From positions 296,228 to 360,227 of the forward strand of contig VSDK01016342.1 in NCBI GenBank assembly GCA_009767595.1: a stretch of 64,000 nucleotides of DNA. Direction: 5' to 3'. The notes beneath the pieces were generated by a model that made no database searches, was not told the origin of the DNA, and saw nothing but the letters and a program-made list of their open reading frames with translations. Positions 1-9,676 of this stretch are shown here, piece by piece; within the stretch, counting starts at the first letter, position 1, and each line of letters opens with the position of its first letter. This stretch comes from Symbiodinium kawagutii (Eukaryota > Sar > Dinophyceae > Suessiales > Symbiodiniaceae). Made by a program: the position numbers and the translations under genes.

Positions 1-84
<84 letters not shown>
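1..84. repeat. (AGT)n microsatellite at window edge
   Basis: A nearly perfect AGT trinucleotide tract opens the window, so its true length is unknown. It decays into single-base variants near position 84. The same motif returns at 1764-1943. Confidence 0.95.
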
Positions 85-89
<5 letters not shown>

Positions 90-212
90 CGTTAGTAGCA
101 TATTTATTTAGTACAAACGCTGAGGCTCTGAGGATCTGAGGGTCCTTGTCCTTGTCAGCTTTCATTTCTGTGCTGTTAGGGATGGCTTGGGCTGACAGGG
201 AAGCAGCAAGCT

Positions 213-428
213 GTGATCAGGTGGCTGCTTCACCCGCCCTCGCCGGTGCATAGGGTCCTGTTGGACCAGAACACCGGGCGTGGGAAGACGATGATCATTC
301 TCCGGATACTCGTCCACTTCTTCCGCTTCTTCTTGCGACATGGCGCTCCCATTGTGCCATTAATTTGGCGACCCAGGATTCCCAGGACCAGGACAGGACA
401 AAATTGGAAAACACCAAACACATGCTAA
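213..428 (+). CDS. possible P-loop-containing exon
   Basis: This 71-codon open frame contains the string NTGRGKT preceded by a hydrophobic VLL strand and followed by MIILRIL. That has the look of a Walker A motif of a helicase or NTPase with its flanking strand and helix. The DEAD/DEAH and later motifs are not visible nearby. The antisense frame is also open. The likely reading is one exon of a larger gene starting outside or near the window edge. A chance P-loop is possible. Confidence 0.35.
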   Translation: MIRWLLHPPSPVHRVLLDQNTGRGKTMIILRILVHFFRFFLRHGAPIVPLIWRPRIPRTRTGQNWKTPNTC

Positions 429-646
429 GAAATCAACCCCTGAGAGTCCTGAGAGCCTGAGAACCCCCGCTCATTCCCACTGCCAAGCGACAATCAAAGA
501 TTCGATTGCGCATGGATTCTTCAAGTGAGGATGGCCTGAGAAGAATCGCATCACGTCGTTCGAAATGCGCGAGGGCTCAGCGGGTGCAGCTCCCCACCTT
601 GAGACGCTTGTCAGTTTCCTGCAGTTTCCAACAAGCAATGGCGTGA

Positions 647-829
647 TTTGTGTCCTGGCTCTTACTGGGAATTGGCAGCACTGCAGTTTTGATGTCCATC
701 TTTGATGCTCACGCGAACGACGGCCGGAAGAATTTGCCGATCTTCGCGACGAGGCGTCTTCAGATGGATTTCATTGAGGAGCTGCTTCGCTGCCCCAGGA
801 AGCAGAGTAGTTACTTCGCGTTGATGTAG
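647..829 (+). CDS. hypothetical exon, 60 codons ending in TAG
   Basis: The frame is open from just after a TGA at 644 to a TAG at 827-829, with no start codon needed, as for an internal or last exon. The product begins with a hydrophobic stretch (FVSWLLLGIG) and continues with a charged helix (QMDFIEELLRCPRKQ). Third codon positions are GC-rich. I do not recognise a family. Other frames carry stops in this stretch. Confidence 0.45.
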   Translation, partial: FVSWLLLGIGSTAVLMSIFDAHANDGRKNLPIFATRRLQMDFIEELLRCPRKQSSYFALM

Positions 830-944
830 CTTGAATTAGCTGCTACTGTTGCGCTATTGCCCCTTGCCGCTTCCAAGCCTTAGCATGGAAGAGTTGCACA
901 AACCTTTCACAAAACCAAAAACCCGCGCAGAACAGGAATAATAC

Positions 945-1160
945 GTGAACAGCGACGGTCTCCGCCAGTCAGGCCTCCGACCTCCGGCGCGCGTTGCGCA
1001 CGGATCTGGAGATGAAGTGCACGCGGAAGGATACTGGAGAGAGGGTCTGGGCAGTGAATCGTGGCCGGCTTACTCCGACCTTCCTCCAGTGCTTCCAGAC
1101 GACGTGCTGGCCCGCAGTGGCGCACTGCATTACTGGCACATTCGCCGCACTTGCACCTGA
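945..1160 (+). CDS. hypothetical exon, frame uncertain
   Basis: This GC-rich island has open frames on both strands. The preferred + frame gives an acidic product containing GSGDEVHAEGYWREG and DLPPVLPDDVLARS, which is more protein-like than its alternatives. A second + frame (994-1182) containing KCTRKDTGERVWAV is also reasonable, and a 101-codon minus frame overlaps. No family is recognised. Confidence 0.38.
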   Translation: MNSDGLRQSGLRPPARVAHGSGDEVHAEGYWREGLGSESWPAYSDLPPVLPDDVLARSGALHYWHIRRTCT

Positions 1161-1763
1161 CCTAATTCTTCCTGACACCTGACACCTGACACACCTGATT
1201 CTGATCAATATTTTTGGAACGTTTTGGAACATCATTGAATTGATTGAATTTTCAATCGTTTTCAATGCGTTCAATGCACTGTAAGTTCAGCCCATCAATT
1301 CATTGAGCAACAATATGCGCAATATGCGTTGTTGTTATTGTTCCTGTGCGATCGTTGTTGTAGTTGCAGAGCTGCAGGACAACGCAGAATTAAGCAGCGC
1401 AAAATTAAGCCTTACAGCCTTAACAGCCTCAGCCGCAGCTGCAGCCGTAATCTCAGCTTGGCATTCTCAGCTCAATAGCACTGATAGCGGATAGGGGTAA
1501 GGACCATAATAGCAAGGGGAACTGTAATAGTCATGACCTGGCCCTGGCAATAGCCAGATCAGCAAGAATTTGATTAGTAGTAGCAGTTGGCAAGTGGCAA
1601 TTGGCAATTGGTTTTGAAAAATGATAGAAAAGGTTTCAGGTTTTGGACTTTTTGATGTTTTTCTTTAAGTTCTTTTCTCAATATTCAAAATTTATTCATT
1701 TTTTTTATTTTAATAAAATTTGAATTGTTTATATCCCAAACATTTACGATAATCATAGACTTG
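1161..1763. other. intron-like sequence with short word repeats
   Basis: I see no convincing gene. The stretch starts with repeats of CACCTGA, then word-echoes such as TTTTGGAACG and TTCAATG, then AT-rich sequence towards 1740. Confidence 0.5.
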
Positions 1764-1764
1764 C

Positions 1765-1850
<86 letters not shown>

Positions 1851-1943
1851 CAGCAGTAGTAGTAGCGGTAGTAGTAGTAGTAGTAGCAGCAGCAGTAGTA
1901 GTAGCGGTAGTAGTAGTAGTAGTTGTAGTTGTAGTAGTAGTAG
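1764..1943. repeat. (AGT)n microsatellite with AGC/CGGT interruptions
   Basis: About 180 bp of AGT repeats with AGC and GGT interruptions at the distal end. Long poly-Leu and poly-Thr frames on the minus strand are artefacts of this repeat. Confidence 0.95.
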
Positions 1944-2116
1944 GACAGGGTAGGACGAGTAGGAGTTCACCATTCCAGTACTGGCATGTGGCGCATGTGG
2001 AAAGTCTTGTGAGTTCCTTGGTTGCTTCCAACCACACGAGCCATGGATGGGATTCATGGCATTGAAGCGATTGAAGCGGATTGAAGCAGATTGAAGTCCA
2101 TCAAAGCGATCAAAGC

Positions 2117-2252
2117 ATGGTTGAGCTGCCTTGTGGCTTTGTTGCGTTTGTTGTCAGGAGCACCAGGGTCAAGGCTGTGGACTGTCATCACTTCAAGGTC
2201 ACAGCGTGCCCCATCTCTGCCGCGTTTGGTGTCTCTGGATGGGTGTGTAAGT
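2117..2252 (+). CDS. hypothetical exon
   Basis: An open frame reading ELPCGFVAFVVRSTRVKAV followed by DCHHFKVTACPISAAFGVSGW starts after a CAAAG acceptor-like site. It ends near a GTGTGTAAG donor-like site. Upstream intron-like sequence carries the ATTGAAGC echo repeats (2064-2095). Another + frame is open over part of the same stretch. No family is recognised. Confidence 0.42.
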
Positions 2253-2750
2253 TCTGTAAGTTCAGTTGCATGCAGATTTCATTCGGTTCAATTGGTGACA
2301 GCATCAGCAGGGTTCAATGCTGTTGAAATGGGTTTCCGTGGGTTTCATGTTTGAAAGGCTGTTTGTGCTGCTTTTCCCTGGATGAAATACTTTTGCCGCT
2401 TTTGCTTTGCTGTAGCTCTGAGATTCCAGATTTATGATTTTGTTGATCATTCGCATCATTCGTATCATTGCCTCAAGCGCCTCAAGCGCTTCTAGGGCAG
2501 GGGATGGGGTGAGGACCAGCAGCATTCACAGACCAAGGTAAGCGAGGTTAGCAGGAGCAATGTTTCAAACATTATATCGATTATATTTCCTGTATTTCGT
2601 TATATATTTGTGATATTCGTTATATCAATAATCGCAATAATTCGAATAATTTCTTAATTGTCTCAACGTTCTTTATGGATTTTCAGCAACGCCCCCCAAG
2701 ACCACAAAGAACTCATTGCTGACCTAAACTCAGCAATGTAGACAGAATAC

Positions 2751-3186
2751 ATGGAATACACAGACCGCACTGAATACAGACTGTCATGCGTGCCATGTTT
2801 CCAACCTTCCAACAACGTCTCGAACATGTGGGTTGTAGAGCTACGTGTCCGATCGCGCTGCGACCTGTACTGGCACTACCATCCTGAGAGCCAGTGCATG
2901 CAGCACACCTTCAGATCTTTCAATACAGCCAAAGGACTTCAATCATTGCAACCATTAGACGCCATCAGAGCATATTCACGATATTCATGCCATGCAGTGA
3001 TCATGATTGACAGCACTAGAGTGGTAGCTGCCATAGCTCGCATAGCTTTGCCCCCTTGCACTCTTCGCACACTTGCAGGATTTGCGCTCGGAAACGTCGG
3101 AAAGACATTGCAACTGCCTCCAAACCCAACCCAATGCTGGGACCTCATTGCAAAAGATCAACCAAGTGGAGTGAGTTCAGGACGCC
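2751..3186 (+). CDS. hypothetical long exon (about 145 codons)
   Basis: This is one of the longer open frames in region 1. The product has segments such as VVELRVRSRCDLYWHYHPES and RVVAAIARIALPPCTLRTLAGFAL, with GC-rich third positions over the first half. It becomes word-repeat-like after about 3190 (CGCAAATATG echoes), which suggests that the exon ends near there. No domain is recognised. Confidence 0.45.
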
Positions 3187-3639
3187 TTGGTGTGCATGAG
3201 TCGCATGAGTGGCAAATATCGCAAATATGCGCAAATATGTTACCGTATGTCACCACCACCACGTGTTCATGGATTCCATGCCCATTCTCAATCGTTCTCA
3301 ATCGTTCTCAATGACACAAGCGACACAAGTCGGACAAGTGGCCAGGAAAATGGAAAGATTGCTTTCTCAAGTGGCCAGCGGGCATGCAGGATGGCCAGGT
3401 TGGCTGAATCTGCCGAATCTGCTGTCACAATTTCAGTCAATTTAGCGAATTTAGTCGAATTTACCAAATTTAGTTACATGCTTTGCATCCTTGTCAAACT
3501 TTTCAATTCGTTCAATCGGTTCAACCGGTTCAATTGCTTCCTTCCAATTGTTCCGATCAAGTTGGCTGCGCCTTCACTGTTCCACCTGTTCCACCATCGT
3601 GTAAGGCGCCAGGAATTTGTGTTTGACTTCTGCTTGCAG
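3187..3639 (+). other. echo-repeat intron with possible coding patch at 3340-3440
   Basis: The stretch is built from short repeated words: CAATCGTTCT three times near 3290, AATTTAG(T)CG near 3430-3475, and TTCAAYCGGTT near 3500-3535. A patch reading SGQENGKIAFSSGQRACRMA could be an exon, but a second + frame is equally open there. Confidence 0.4.
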
Positions 3640-3773
3640 GTGGAAGAGCAAGGAGAGCCCCACAATGGGCACAATGCGGGCGAGAATGCAATGACAGGTG
3701 CAATGGAAGAAGAAGCTGCAGATGTGGCGGATGCAAGTGAAATGGAAGAAATGGAGGCCGAGCCGCACTCACA
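3640..3773 (+). CDS. acidic exon cassette, copy 1 of 3
   Basis: The exon follows a clear acceptor (TGCTTGCAG) and encodes VEEQGEPHNGHNAG then acidic EEEAADVADASEMEE and EAEPHS. The likely donor is GTTGTG at 3774, which is conserved in all three copies. Length is 134 nt (phase 2 at the end). If the donor is not used, the frame ends at a TGA four codons later. Function is unknown; the product would be a low-complexity acidic segment. Confidence 0.6.
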
Positions 3774-4002
3774 GTTGTGATGCTTCCCATGATTGCCACA
3801 CCACCATAAAACGCATAAAACGGATAAAACGACCATAAAACGCATAAAACGCATAAAACGCAAAAAAAAACAAAAAACAAGAAAACAAATACGCGTCATA
3901 CATTTGATACATTTTAAGCGTTTTAAGCATTTCAGCGATTTCAGCCGTTTCAGCTTGCATTTTTCACACGTTTCACATTTTTGAAACAACCTCTGCTTGC
4001 AG

Positions 4003-4136
4003 GTTGAAGAGCAAGGAGAGCCCCACGATGAGCACAATGCGGGCGAGAATGCAATGACAGGTGCAATGGAAGAAAAAGCTGCAGATGTGGCGGATGCAAG
4101 TGAAATGGAAGAAATGGAGGCCGAGCCGCACTCACA
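4003..4136 (+). CDS. acidic exon cassette, copy 2 of 3
   Basis: This is a near-identical copy of the exon at 3640, with the same acceptor (CTGCTTGCAG), the same length (134 nt) and the same GTTGTG donor-like site. Differences are few: HDEHNAG replaces HNGHNAG, and there is one Glu to Lys change. The intron-like sequence after it (TGATGCTTCC... ATAAAACCG) is also a copy of that after copy 1, so the duplicated unit includes intron. Confidence 0.6.
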
Positions 4137-4338
4137 GTTGTGATGCTTCCGATGCTTCCCATGATGGCCACACCACCATAAAACCGATAAAACCGTAAAA
4201 CGACCATACAAACAAAAAAAAATGTGTTTCATACATTCCGATACATTCGATACATTTCAGCTTGCATTTTTCACATTTTTGCGATTTTTGAAACGTTTTG
4301 AAACAGCCTCTGCTTGCGCTCGCTTGCGCTGCTTACAG

Positions 4339-4493
4339 GTGGAAGAGCAAGCGGAAGAGCAAGGAGAGCCCCACGATGAGCCGGATGAGCACAATGCGGG
4401 CATGAACGCAATGACAGGTGCAATGGAAGAAAAAACTGCAGATGTGGCAGATGCAGGTGAATTTGAACGAATTGAGGCCGAGCCGCACTCACA
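4339..4493 (+). CDS. acidic exon cassette, copy 3 of 3
   Basis: This is the third copy, after the acceptor GCTTACAG. It is 21 nt longer (155 nt), with an internal EEQAEEQGEPHDEPDE expansion, and is more diverged near its end (EFERIEAEPHS). Its length is again 3n+2, so it is interchangeable in phase with copies 1 and 2. The conserved GTTGTGATGCTTCC follows. Confidence 0.6.
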
Positions 4494-4752
4494 GTTGTGA
4501 TGCTTCCCATGATGGCCGCACCACCATAAAACGCATAAAAACGATGAAAACCGAAAAAAACACAAAAAACACAAAAAAATGATCGAAAAAATCAAAAAAA
4601 TGCATTTCAGCCGTTTGAGCCGTTTCAGCTTGCATTTTTCACGTTATTGAAAACGTTTGAAAGCATCTATAATGCGCTATAATGTCTATAACACGTATAG
4701 CAGCGCCCCTTGTTTCCGTTGTTTCGCTTGTTTGCAGAGATTTGCAGCACTA

Positions 4753-5882
4753 GGGAGCCTCCGGCTAGTTATGAAGTTATAACATAAGGTATAAGTAGAC
4801 TTACGACCGTCATAAGTCTGTTCATAAGTCCATAACTAGGGTTATAACTTATCCATTTTTTGATCGAGTTATAAGTATAGTTGACGACTTATGATAGGAC
4901 TTATGATGAGGGTCAAAAAAAGTTATGAAAAGTTATGAAAGGAGTTATGAAGTTATGAATTTGATGTTTTTTAAAACATTTTATAACTTCTTGTGGTTTT
5001 TTTGATGTTTTTTTTGAGAATTTGGTTTGAGAGTGATTTCGGCAGCAATGGCTCAAGTTCAGAAGCAACTATAGTGGCCTCGCAACAGTTCCTGTCGGGC
5101 CTGCGCGATCTACCTGCGCGCTCTACCTCTTCTCTGGCCAATCCTGTTCCGAAGGGAATGGTCGTGGGTGACATTGGCTCTTCGAAACTTGGAAAACATG
5201 AGAGATCTGATGTTGGAAGTCAGATCTGGAAGCGCCAAACGTGCACGAATGCGTTGACCGCGAGTTGACCGCGGTTGACCGCGGTTGACCGCGGCTCCCA
5301 GGCCCCAGATGTCGTTGACCGCGGGGTTGTCCGCGGGAGCGTAAAAGATAGGCTGCAGGCTTGTCCGCGCGTGTCCGCGGTGACCGCAGTAGACTCAAGC
5401 CTAGGTTTTGGGCATAGTTCCCATGACCGCGTGACCGCAGACGCTTGACTCCGCACCTGGGGAGCGAAACAGGCCTTGACCGCGGCCCTGGAACAACTAT
5501 CCTTGATTTTAGAACGTTTTGACTTTCCGCGGTTGATGGAACTAATGCATAGATCGTCATGTTGTTGCTGTTGCTTTTCTAGCTCCGGAAACACACCCGC
5601 CACTGCCTATGAACACAGTGCAATTGGCAGACGTAGCGGTTTTCCAACGAACATTGTACAAAGAAACTGAGGTGCACGTGAGCTTATTCATGGGATAGAA
5701 AATGAATGCGGAAAATCCACTGCTTGACACAAACATGATCCAAAATGTTCAAGAAAAGACAAAACATAAAAACTTCAAAAAAGCATACAAAAAGTTATGA
5801 AAAGTTATAACCATAGTTATGAACAGTTATGTATAACTTTTCATAACCCTAGTTATAACTTCATAACTAGCCGGAGGCTCCC
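4753..5882. mobile_element. 1.13-kb DNA transposon with 31-bp terminal inverted repeats and TA duplication
   Basis: The two ends are perfect inverted repeats of 31 bp starting GGGAGCCTCCGGCTAGTTAT, flanked on both sides by TA (4751-4752 and 5883-5884). Subterminal regions on both sides are rich in AGTTATGAAAAGTTATGA-like and ATAAGT words in both orientations, as expected for transposase-binding repeats. TA duplication is typical of Tc1/mariner-type and some other superfamilies. No transposase is visible inside, so it is probably non-autonomous. It sits three bases inside a candidate exon. Confidence 0.85.
4993..5268 (+). CDS. small open frame inside the transposon
   Basis: A 91-codon frame inside the inverted-repeat element; its central part contains SSSEATIVASQQFLSGLRDL and KGMVVGDIGSSKLG. 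It does not resemble a transposase and lacks a DDE/DDD-type pattern. It may be captured host sequence or chance. Downstream (5250-5480) the element holds many GTTGACCGCGG repeats. Confidence 0.3.
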   Translation: MVFLMFFLRIWFESDFGSNGSSSEATIVASQQFLSGLRDLPARSTSSLANPVPKGMVVGDIGSSKLGKHERSDVGSQIWKRQTCTNALTAS

Positions 5883-5884
5883 TA

Positions 5885-5975
5885 GCAAGGCAAAACAAAT
5901 TGACGAGAAGTGCCACGCAGCTGTAACCCATGTTGCAGAGGAGCCTGGGCTGCACGGACTCGCAATGAGTATGTC
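5885..5975 (+). CDS. exon interrupted by the transposon (3' part)
   Basis: Reading across the TA target with the transposon removed gives an open frame: CAC then TSKAKQIDEKCHAAVTHVAEE and PGLHGLAMS. The acceptor would be TTTGCAG ending at 4747. Its phase matches the phase-2 ends of the three acidic exons upstream, so the join is frame-consistent. The downstream end lies near ATGAG/TATGTC, followed by TCTGTTGCG echoes typical of introns here. No family is recognised. Confidence 0.5.
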
Positions 5976-6154
5976 TGTTGCGTTTGTTGCGTCTGTTGCG
6001 TCTGTTGCGTTTTTTGTACGTGACAAATCATGTGGATCAATATGGATGGCACCATGGTAACAAATTACAACGATTACAAGACATGATAAGCACTCCGTGG
6101 AGCATGTGTGCGAGACGATTCAAAGGATTCGAAAGGATTCATTCTGTTCTGCAG

Positions 6155-6307
6155 GCTGTGTTGCCGATGGAGGTGTTTGGCCGAAATTCTGATGCCAGCT
6201 CACCGGAAAAACGGCAAAAGATAGATGTGGCTGAAGATGTTCAACGTGTTCAAGCCGTTCAAGCTGTGACACAAAGTCCAACTAAGGCGACAAAGGAGCA
6301 GTACTCG
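6155..6307 (+). CDS. hypothetical exon
   Basis: After the acceptor TTCTGCAG the frame reads AVLPMEVFGRNSDASSPEKR, then QKIDVAEDVQRVQAVQAVTQ. A short internal word repeat (GTTCAAGCC) is inside the coding frame. The segment is hydrophilic and probably disordered. The end is uncertain, near the CCTTTTGCG echoes. Confidence 0.5.
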
Positions 6308-6440
6308 AAACCCTTTTGCGCCTTTTGTTTGTTTTGTGTTTTCAGACGTTTTCAGACATGGTGGTATAAACGGAATAAAGGTGTAACGGGTGTAAGCCTT
6401 TGAGCATCACCCTCCCACCACATTGATTTTCCCAAAGCAG

Positions 6441-7204
6441 GAGGCAAGCGTACTTTGCTTCCTGGGTATGTCCTCATGCTTGCGTATGTTTCCATTCAAC
6501 CAGCACAACGAGGCTTTCAACCATGCAACAGAAGCCGGTGCTCTTTGCTGCGTGTTTCTGTCCATGATATTATTGGCCACCTGGCTTTTGGGAGATGGAT
6601 CAAGCTTTGTGGTGCAATTTTTATCCTCTTCGTCTGGAGATCACCTCTTGGAATCTTTGCTCCACAGAGCTGCTATCCTGTCTAAGCGATGGGAAAAAAC
6701 CAGACACGAAGTCCCAGGTGTGGTGCTGGATAAGTACATGGCTGTCGAGGACTTGCGGATGTGGGCCCTGGACGCACTGGATGCTGCTCCTGGTCCTGGC
6801 GCTGGGCAGGGTCGACTGGATGCGCAAGATGACTTACACTCGTTACACTCGTTACACTGGCTTGGCAGATGCTTGCGCAAGATGGATGTTTCCCAAGTCT
6901 TTGAAGGAGCCTTATCCATTGCCAGTGAATTCCTGGACAAGGACTGGTTTGCTCATGCCAGCGCCCCACCAGCAATTTCAGAGGCGCAAGAGGCACCTGT
7001 GCATCATGCGCATCATGACTGTCCAGGGTATCTCATCATTGTTGCAGGGAAATCATTCACTGTCTTCAGCATCAGGGAGCACAATGCTTTGGTGCTATAT
7101 GATTCTCATGTTTTTGATGTTGCCCACCTGGACCACTCATGCGCAGCTGTGTTGCTGTCTGCGCAAGATTTTCTCACGCACCTGTTTCTTGGCTTTGCTG
7201 GAGA
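6441..7204 (+). CDS. cysteine-peptidase-like exon (C76/tegument-deubiquitinase-like fold)
   Basis: The longest single exon in the window, about 254 codons, running from the acceptor CCCAAAGCAG to a GTGACA donor-like site. Early residues read FPFNQHNEAFNHATEAGALC, which places a Cys after a Gln/Asn-rich loop. Late residues read GYLIIVAGKSFTVFSIRE, then LVLYDSHVFD. A catalytic-type Cys near the N-terminus plus a beta-strand pair ending in D-S-H is the layout of C76-type deubiquitinase-like cysteine peptidases. The family assignment is from pattern memory only. Substrate unknown; the next exon carries SUMO-interaction-like motifs. An acidic linker with a duplicated SLH motif lies between the two motifs. 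Confidence 0.42.
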
Positions 7205-7440
7205 GTGACATTTGAACGATTTTAAGCGTTTCAAGGGTGGGCGGTTTGGATGTAGCGGATGTAGTGTCTTGTTTTTGCGGTTTTTGTCAAAAAGTTGCTG
7301 GGCAGTGTGAAATGGAGGCAGGTAAAATCGGTAAAATAGGCGAAATAGGTGGAAATAGCAGGAAACAGGTGCTTCATGTGTGAGGACTCTGGGAAGAGCT
7401 TCTGAGCAGTACTCGCAGCACGAATCAGCAGTTATTTACA

Positions 7441-7850
7441 GAGTTCGCAGAGTTGACCAAGTTGACCAGGTGTTTGACCACAACATGCTGGAAGAATGGA
7501 AAGAGCCAGCGGAGCCAGCACAATCCTTTGTGCAAGGAGAGCAAGGAGCGCCAGCCGCAGGTGAGAGGACGATGCCGGCCAAGCCCCAGATCACCCAGAT
7601 CCCCCAGAAGCGTCAGAAGTGCACTTGGTCCCGCAGCCCTGCATGCCCTGTGCAGCGTGGGCGGTCAGCTGTCGTCCTTGAAAGCAGTGATGAGGCGGAT
7701 GAGGCGGATGAGGACTCCCAGCCCGCCCTGCCACTGCGTGCGCTGCGTGCGCAGTCAGCTGTCGTCCTTGACAGCAGTGATGAGGCGGATGAGGACTCCT
7801 GGCCCAACCTGCCACCCACACCTTGCACACCTGTCACACCTGTGGGCGCC
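7441..7850 (+). CDS. linker exon(s) with two SUMO-interaction-like motifs
   Basis: The frame contains RGRSAVVLESSDEADEADED and, 32 residues later, QSAVVLDSSDEADEDS. Each is a hydrophobic VVL core directly followed by Ser and acidic residues, which is the form of a SUMO-interaction motif. The DNA shows in-frame GATGAGGCG repeats, so part of the acidic tail arose by short tandem duplication. The rest is Pro/Thr/Gln-rich. The frame changes around 7850, so a small intron or indel is needed to join the next exon. Confidence 0.5.
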
Positions 7851-7879
7851 GTGGGCCAGAGGAACAAGTGGAGGGCAGG

Positions 7880-8509
7880 CCTCCAAGCAGCAGCCCCAAG
7901 TTCTCTCTGGAGGATTGGATTGGCCGAGAGCGGCCTGGGATCTACTGCTTTACCCCGCCACGTGAGGGCGGGCCCGATGTACCCCTACACTGCAGTGTCT
8001 GCAATTGTGTCTTTGGTGCGCAAAGAACATCTACCAATCACTGGGTGTTGCTGCACGAGAAGGCAGACAAGCACAAGGACGGCCTGCGCTTGCAAGGCGC
8101 TGCAGGCCAAAGGGCGCAAGAGGTTGGTGGGACAGTGGCAGTTGCGGCAGATGCGGGTTCCCTGGGCTGCGGTGGAATTTCGTTCCATGAACTGAGGCGA
8201 TGGAGCAGATCAAGTGGCTCCCGGGCTTCCAATGACATGAAGCAACTGGCGCAACTGGCTCGCATGGAGGATGTGTTTCGAACTTGGTGGGCAGCCGGCT
8301 GCATACATTTGAAAGGTGATGGCACGCGTCACATTCACTGTGAACCTAGTGGTGCCGGTGGTGCTGATGATCCTGTTGGGCTGGTCTTGCGATCTCCCTC
8401 TTGCAAAAGGTCAGAGGCCTTTTGCTTACCTTGTGGATGGTGTGTTGACTGCAATACCTCTGCAAAGAAGCGCAACATGCTAACTTCAGTATCAGGTTGG
8501 GCATTCAAG
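7880..8509 (+). CDS. Cys/His-rich, zinc-binding-like exon
   Basis: The frame starts with SPKFSLEDWIGRERPGIYCF and has CSVCNCVF followed by NHWVLLHEKADKH, a C-x2-C then H/H arrangement like a BED or C2H2-type finger. A second cluster follows (CIHLK, HIHC, CKR, CLPCGWCVDCNTSAKK). It ends at a GTAGAT donor after AFK. Such metal-binding N-terminal domains are usual in P/hAT-like transposases. An overlapping + frame in 8005-8190 is less convincing. Confidence 0.48.
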
Positions 8510-8653
8510 GTAGATGCTTCTTGTCGGCATGTTTAGCGTGTTTAGTTTTTGGGTAACACATATATATATATATATCACGGTATACAAACCGATACAAACC
8601 TTTTTGCGCTGTTTGGTGTTTTTGGCGGTTTTTGGCGTTTTTGGGATGATTCA

Positions 8654-8839
8654 GTTGGCGAAGCTGGCATCACATTGTGCGCATTGTGGCTCATGTAGCT
8701 GAGGTCGTGTCTTTGCTGCACATCATGCTACGAGGAGAGTCCACACAAGAGCATTTGGCACAGATGCGAACGGCCGAGTACAACCACTTCTATTTTGTGC
8801 CTCAAGAAGTGCTTGAGAAATCTTCTTTCGAGCTCCTTG
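8654..8839 (+). CDS. hypothetical exon of the transposase-like gene
   Basis: After TTCAG the frame reads WRSWHHIVRIVAHVAEVVSL, LHIMLRGESTQEHLAQMRTA and EYNHFYFVPQEVLEKSSF, ending at the donor CCTTG/GTGCGC. Helical and amphipathic. No family is recognised in isolation. Confidence 0.5.
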
Positions 8840-9156
8840 GTGCGCTTGGTGTAGACATTTTGCCGATTTTGCGCATCTTGCGCATCTTGCTGGGTTCCAT
8901 GGCAAGGAATTCACTTGAATCGCTTCAATAGCTGGTTGCATGAATTTGTGCGATTGATGTGTATGTTGCTTTCGTTGCTTTTGCAGTGAATCGAGTGAAT
9001 CAAGCGAATCAAGTCTGAACAATGCGAACAATGTGCCGAATGTGTCCCGCCGTTTCCCGCCGTTTCCTGCCTTTCCTGGCTTCCGCTCCTTTCTTTGCCT
9101 AGGCAAATCCTGCACAGGGCTAGATCGTTGTTCATTACCACCACCACGCTGCTCAG

Positions 9157-9676
9157 ATCTACAAGCTTACAGAATTATATCGAGTCCAGACTGCTGTGGA
9201 TCAAGCCTTCCATGGCAGACATGCAGCTGAAAGCACAGCATCAGCAACTGTTGAAAAAGCAAGCTTCCAATCTCATGGAAGGCATCGCCACCACTGAGGA
9301 GAAGCGTGCTTCAGCACTCATTGCTAGTGGAATCATGAAAGGTCATGAGTGTGCAAGAGCTTTGTTGTTGCTCATAGTGAACCACGTTGAGAAGCAGCAG
9401 AGAGGGTTGCAGAGAACATGTGCTTCGAAACTCAAGGGTGTCTCTCAGGAAAGTCTCATGGAACTGGGCTACTTGCTCTCGGGCTTGGTTGGTAGCAAGG
9501 GCCTGTGTCGAGAAATTGGTCTTTCAGTGAAGGGCTTGCCACCTATCAATTTTTTTGATGAGACACTACCGACACCTTTCTGTGCGGACCTCCTTTCCTC
9601 CGAGCGCCTCACTATGAACATCACTCGGGCTGTGGAACTATGCAGCTCTGAGTTCAAAAGAAACTTGGCCACACAT
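9157..9676 (+). CDS. helical exon preceding the transposase-like catalytic exon
   Basis: The frame runs about 173 codons from the acceptor GCTGCTCAG to a stop TAA at 9677, or a nearby donor. It is rich in alpha-helical heptads (AQHQQLLKKQASNLMEGIAT; HVEKQQRGLQRTCASKLKGV) and ends SSERLTMNITRAVELCSSE. It could be a coiled-coil or helical domain before the RNase-H fold. The following 420 bp is intron-like (poly-T, CA repeat at 9741-9760, ATGGTATC echoes). Confidence 0.55.

Noticed and set aside
969-1274. 101-codon minus-strand frame
   Set aside because: Arg/Ser-rich product typical of antisense of a GC3-rich exon. It also extends into echo repeats.
1710-2057. Long poly-Leu and poly-Thr frames on the minus strand
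   Set aside because: They are translations of the AGT microsatellite.
5042-5058. CAATGGCTCAAG resembling the 3' end of the dinoflagellate spliced leader
   Set aside because: Only about nine bases match. The diagnostic CCATTTT part of the leader is absent, so a retroposed leader relic cannot be claimed.
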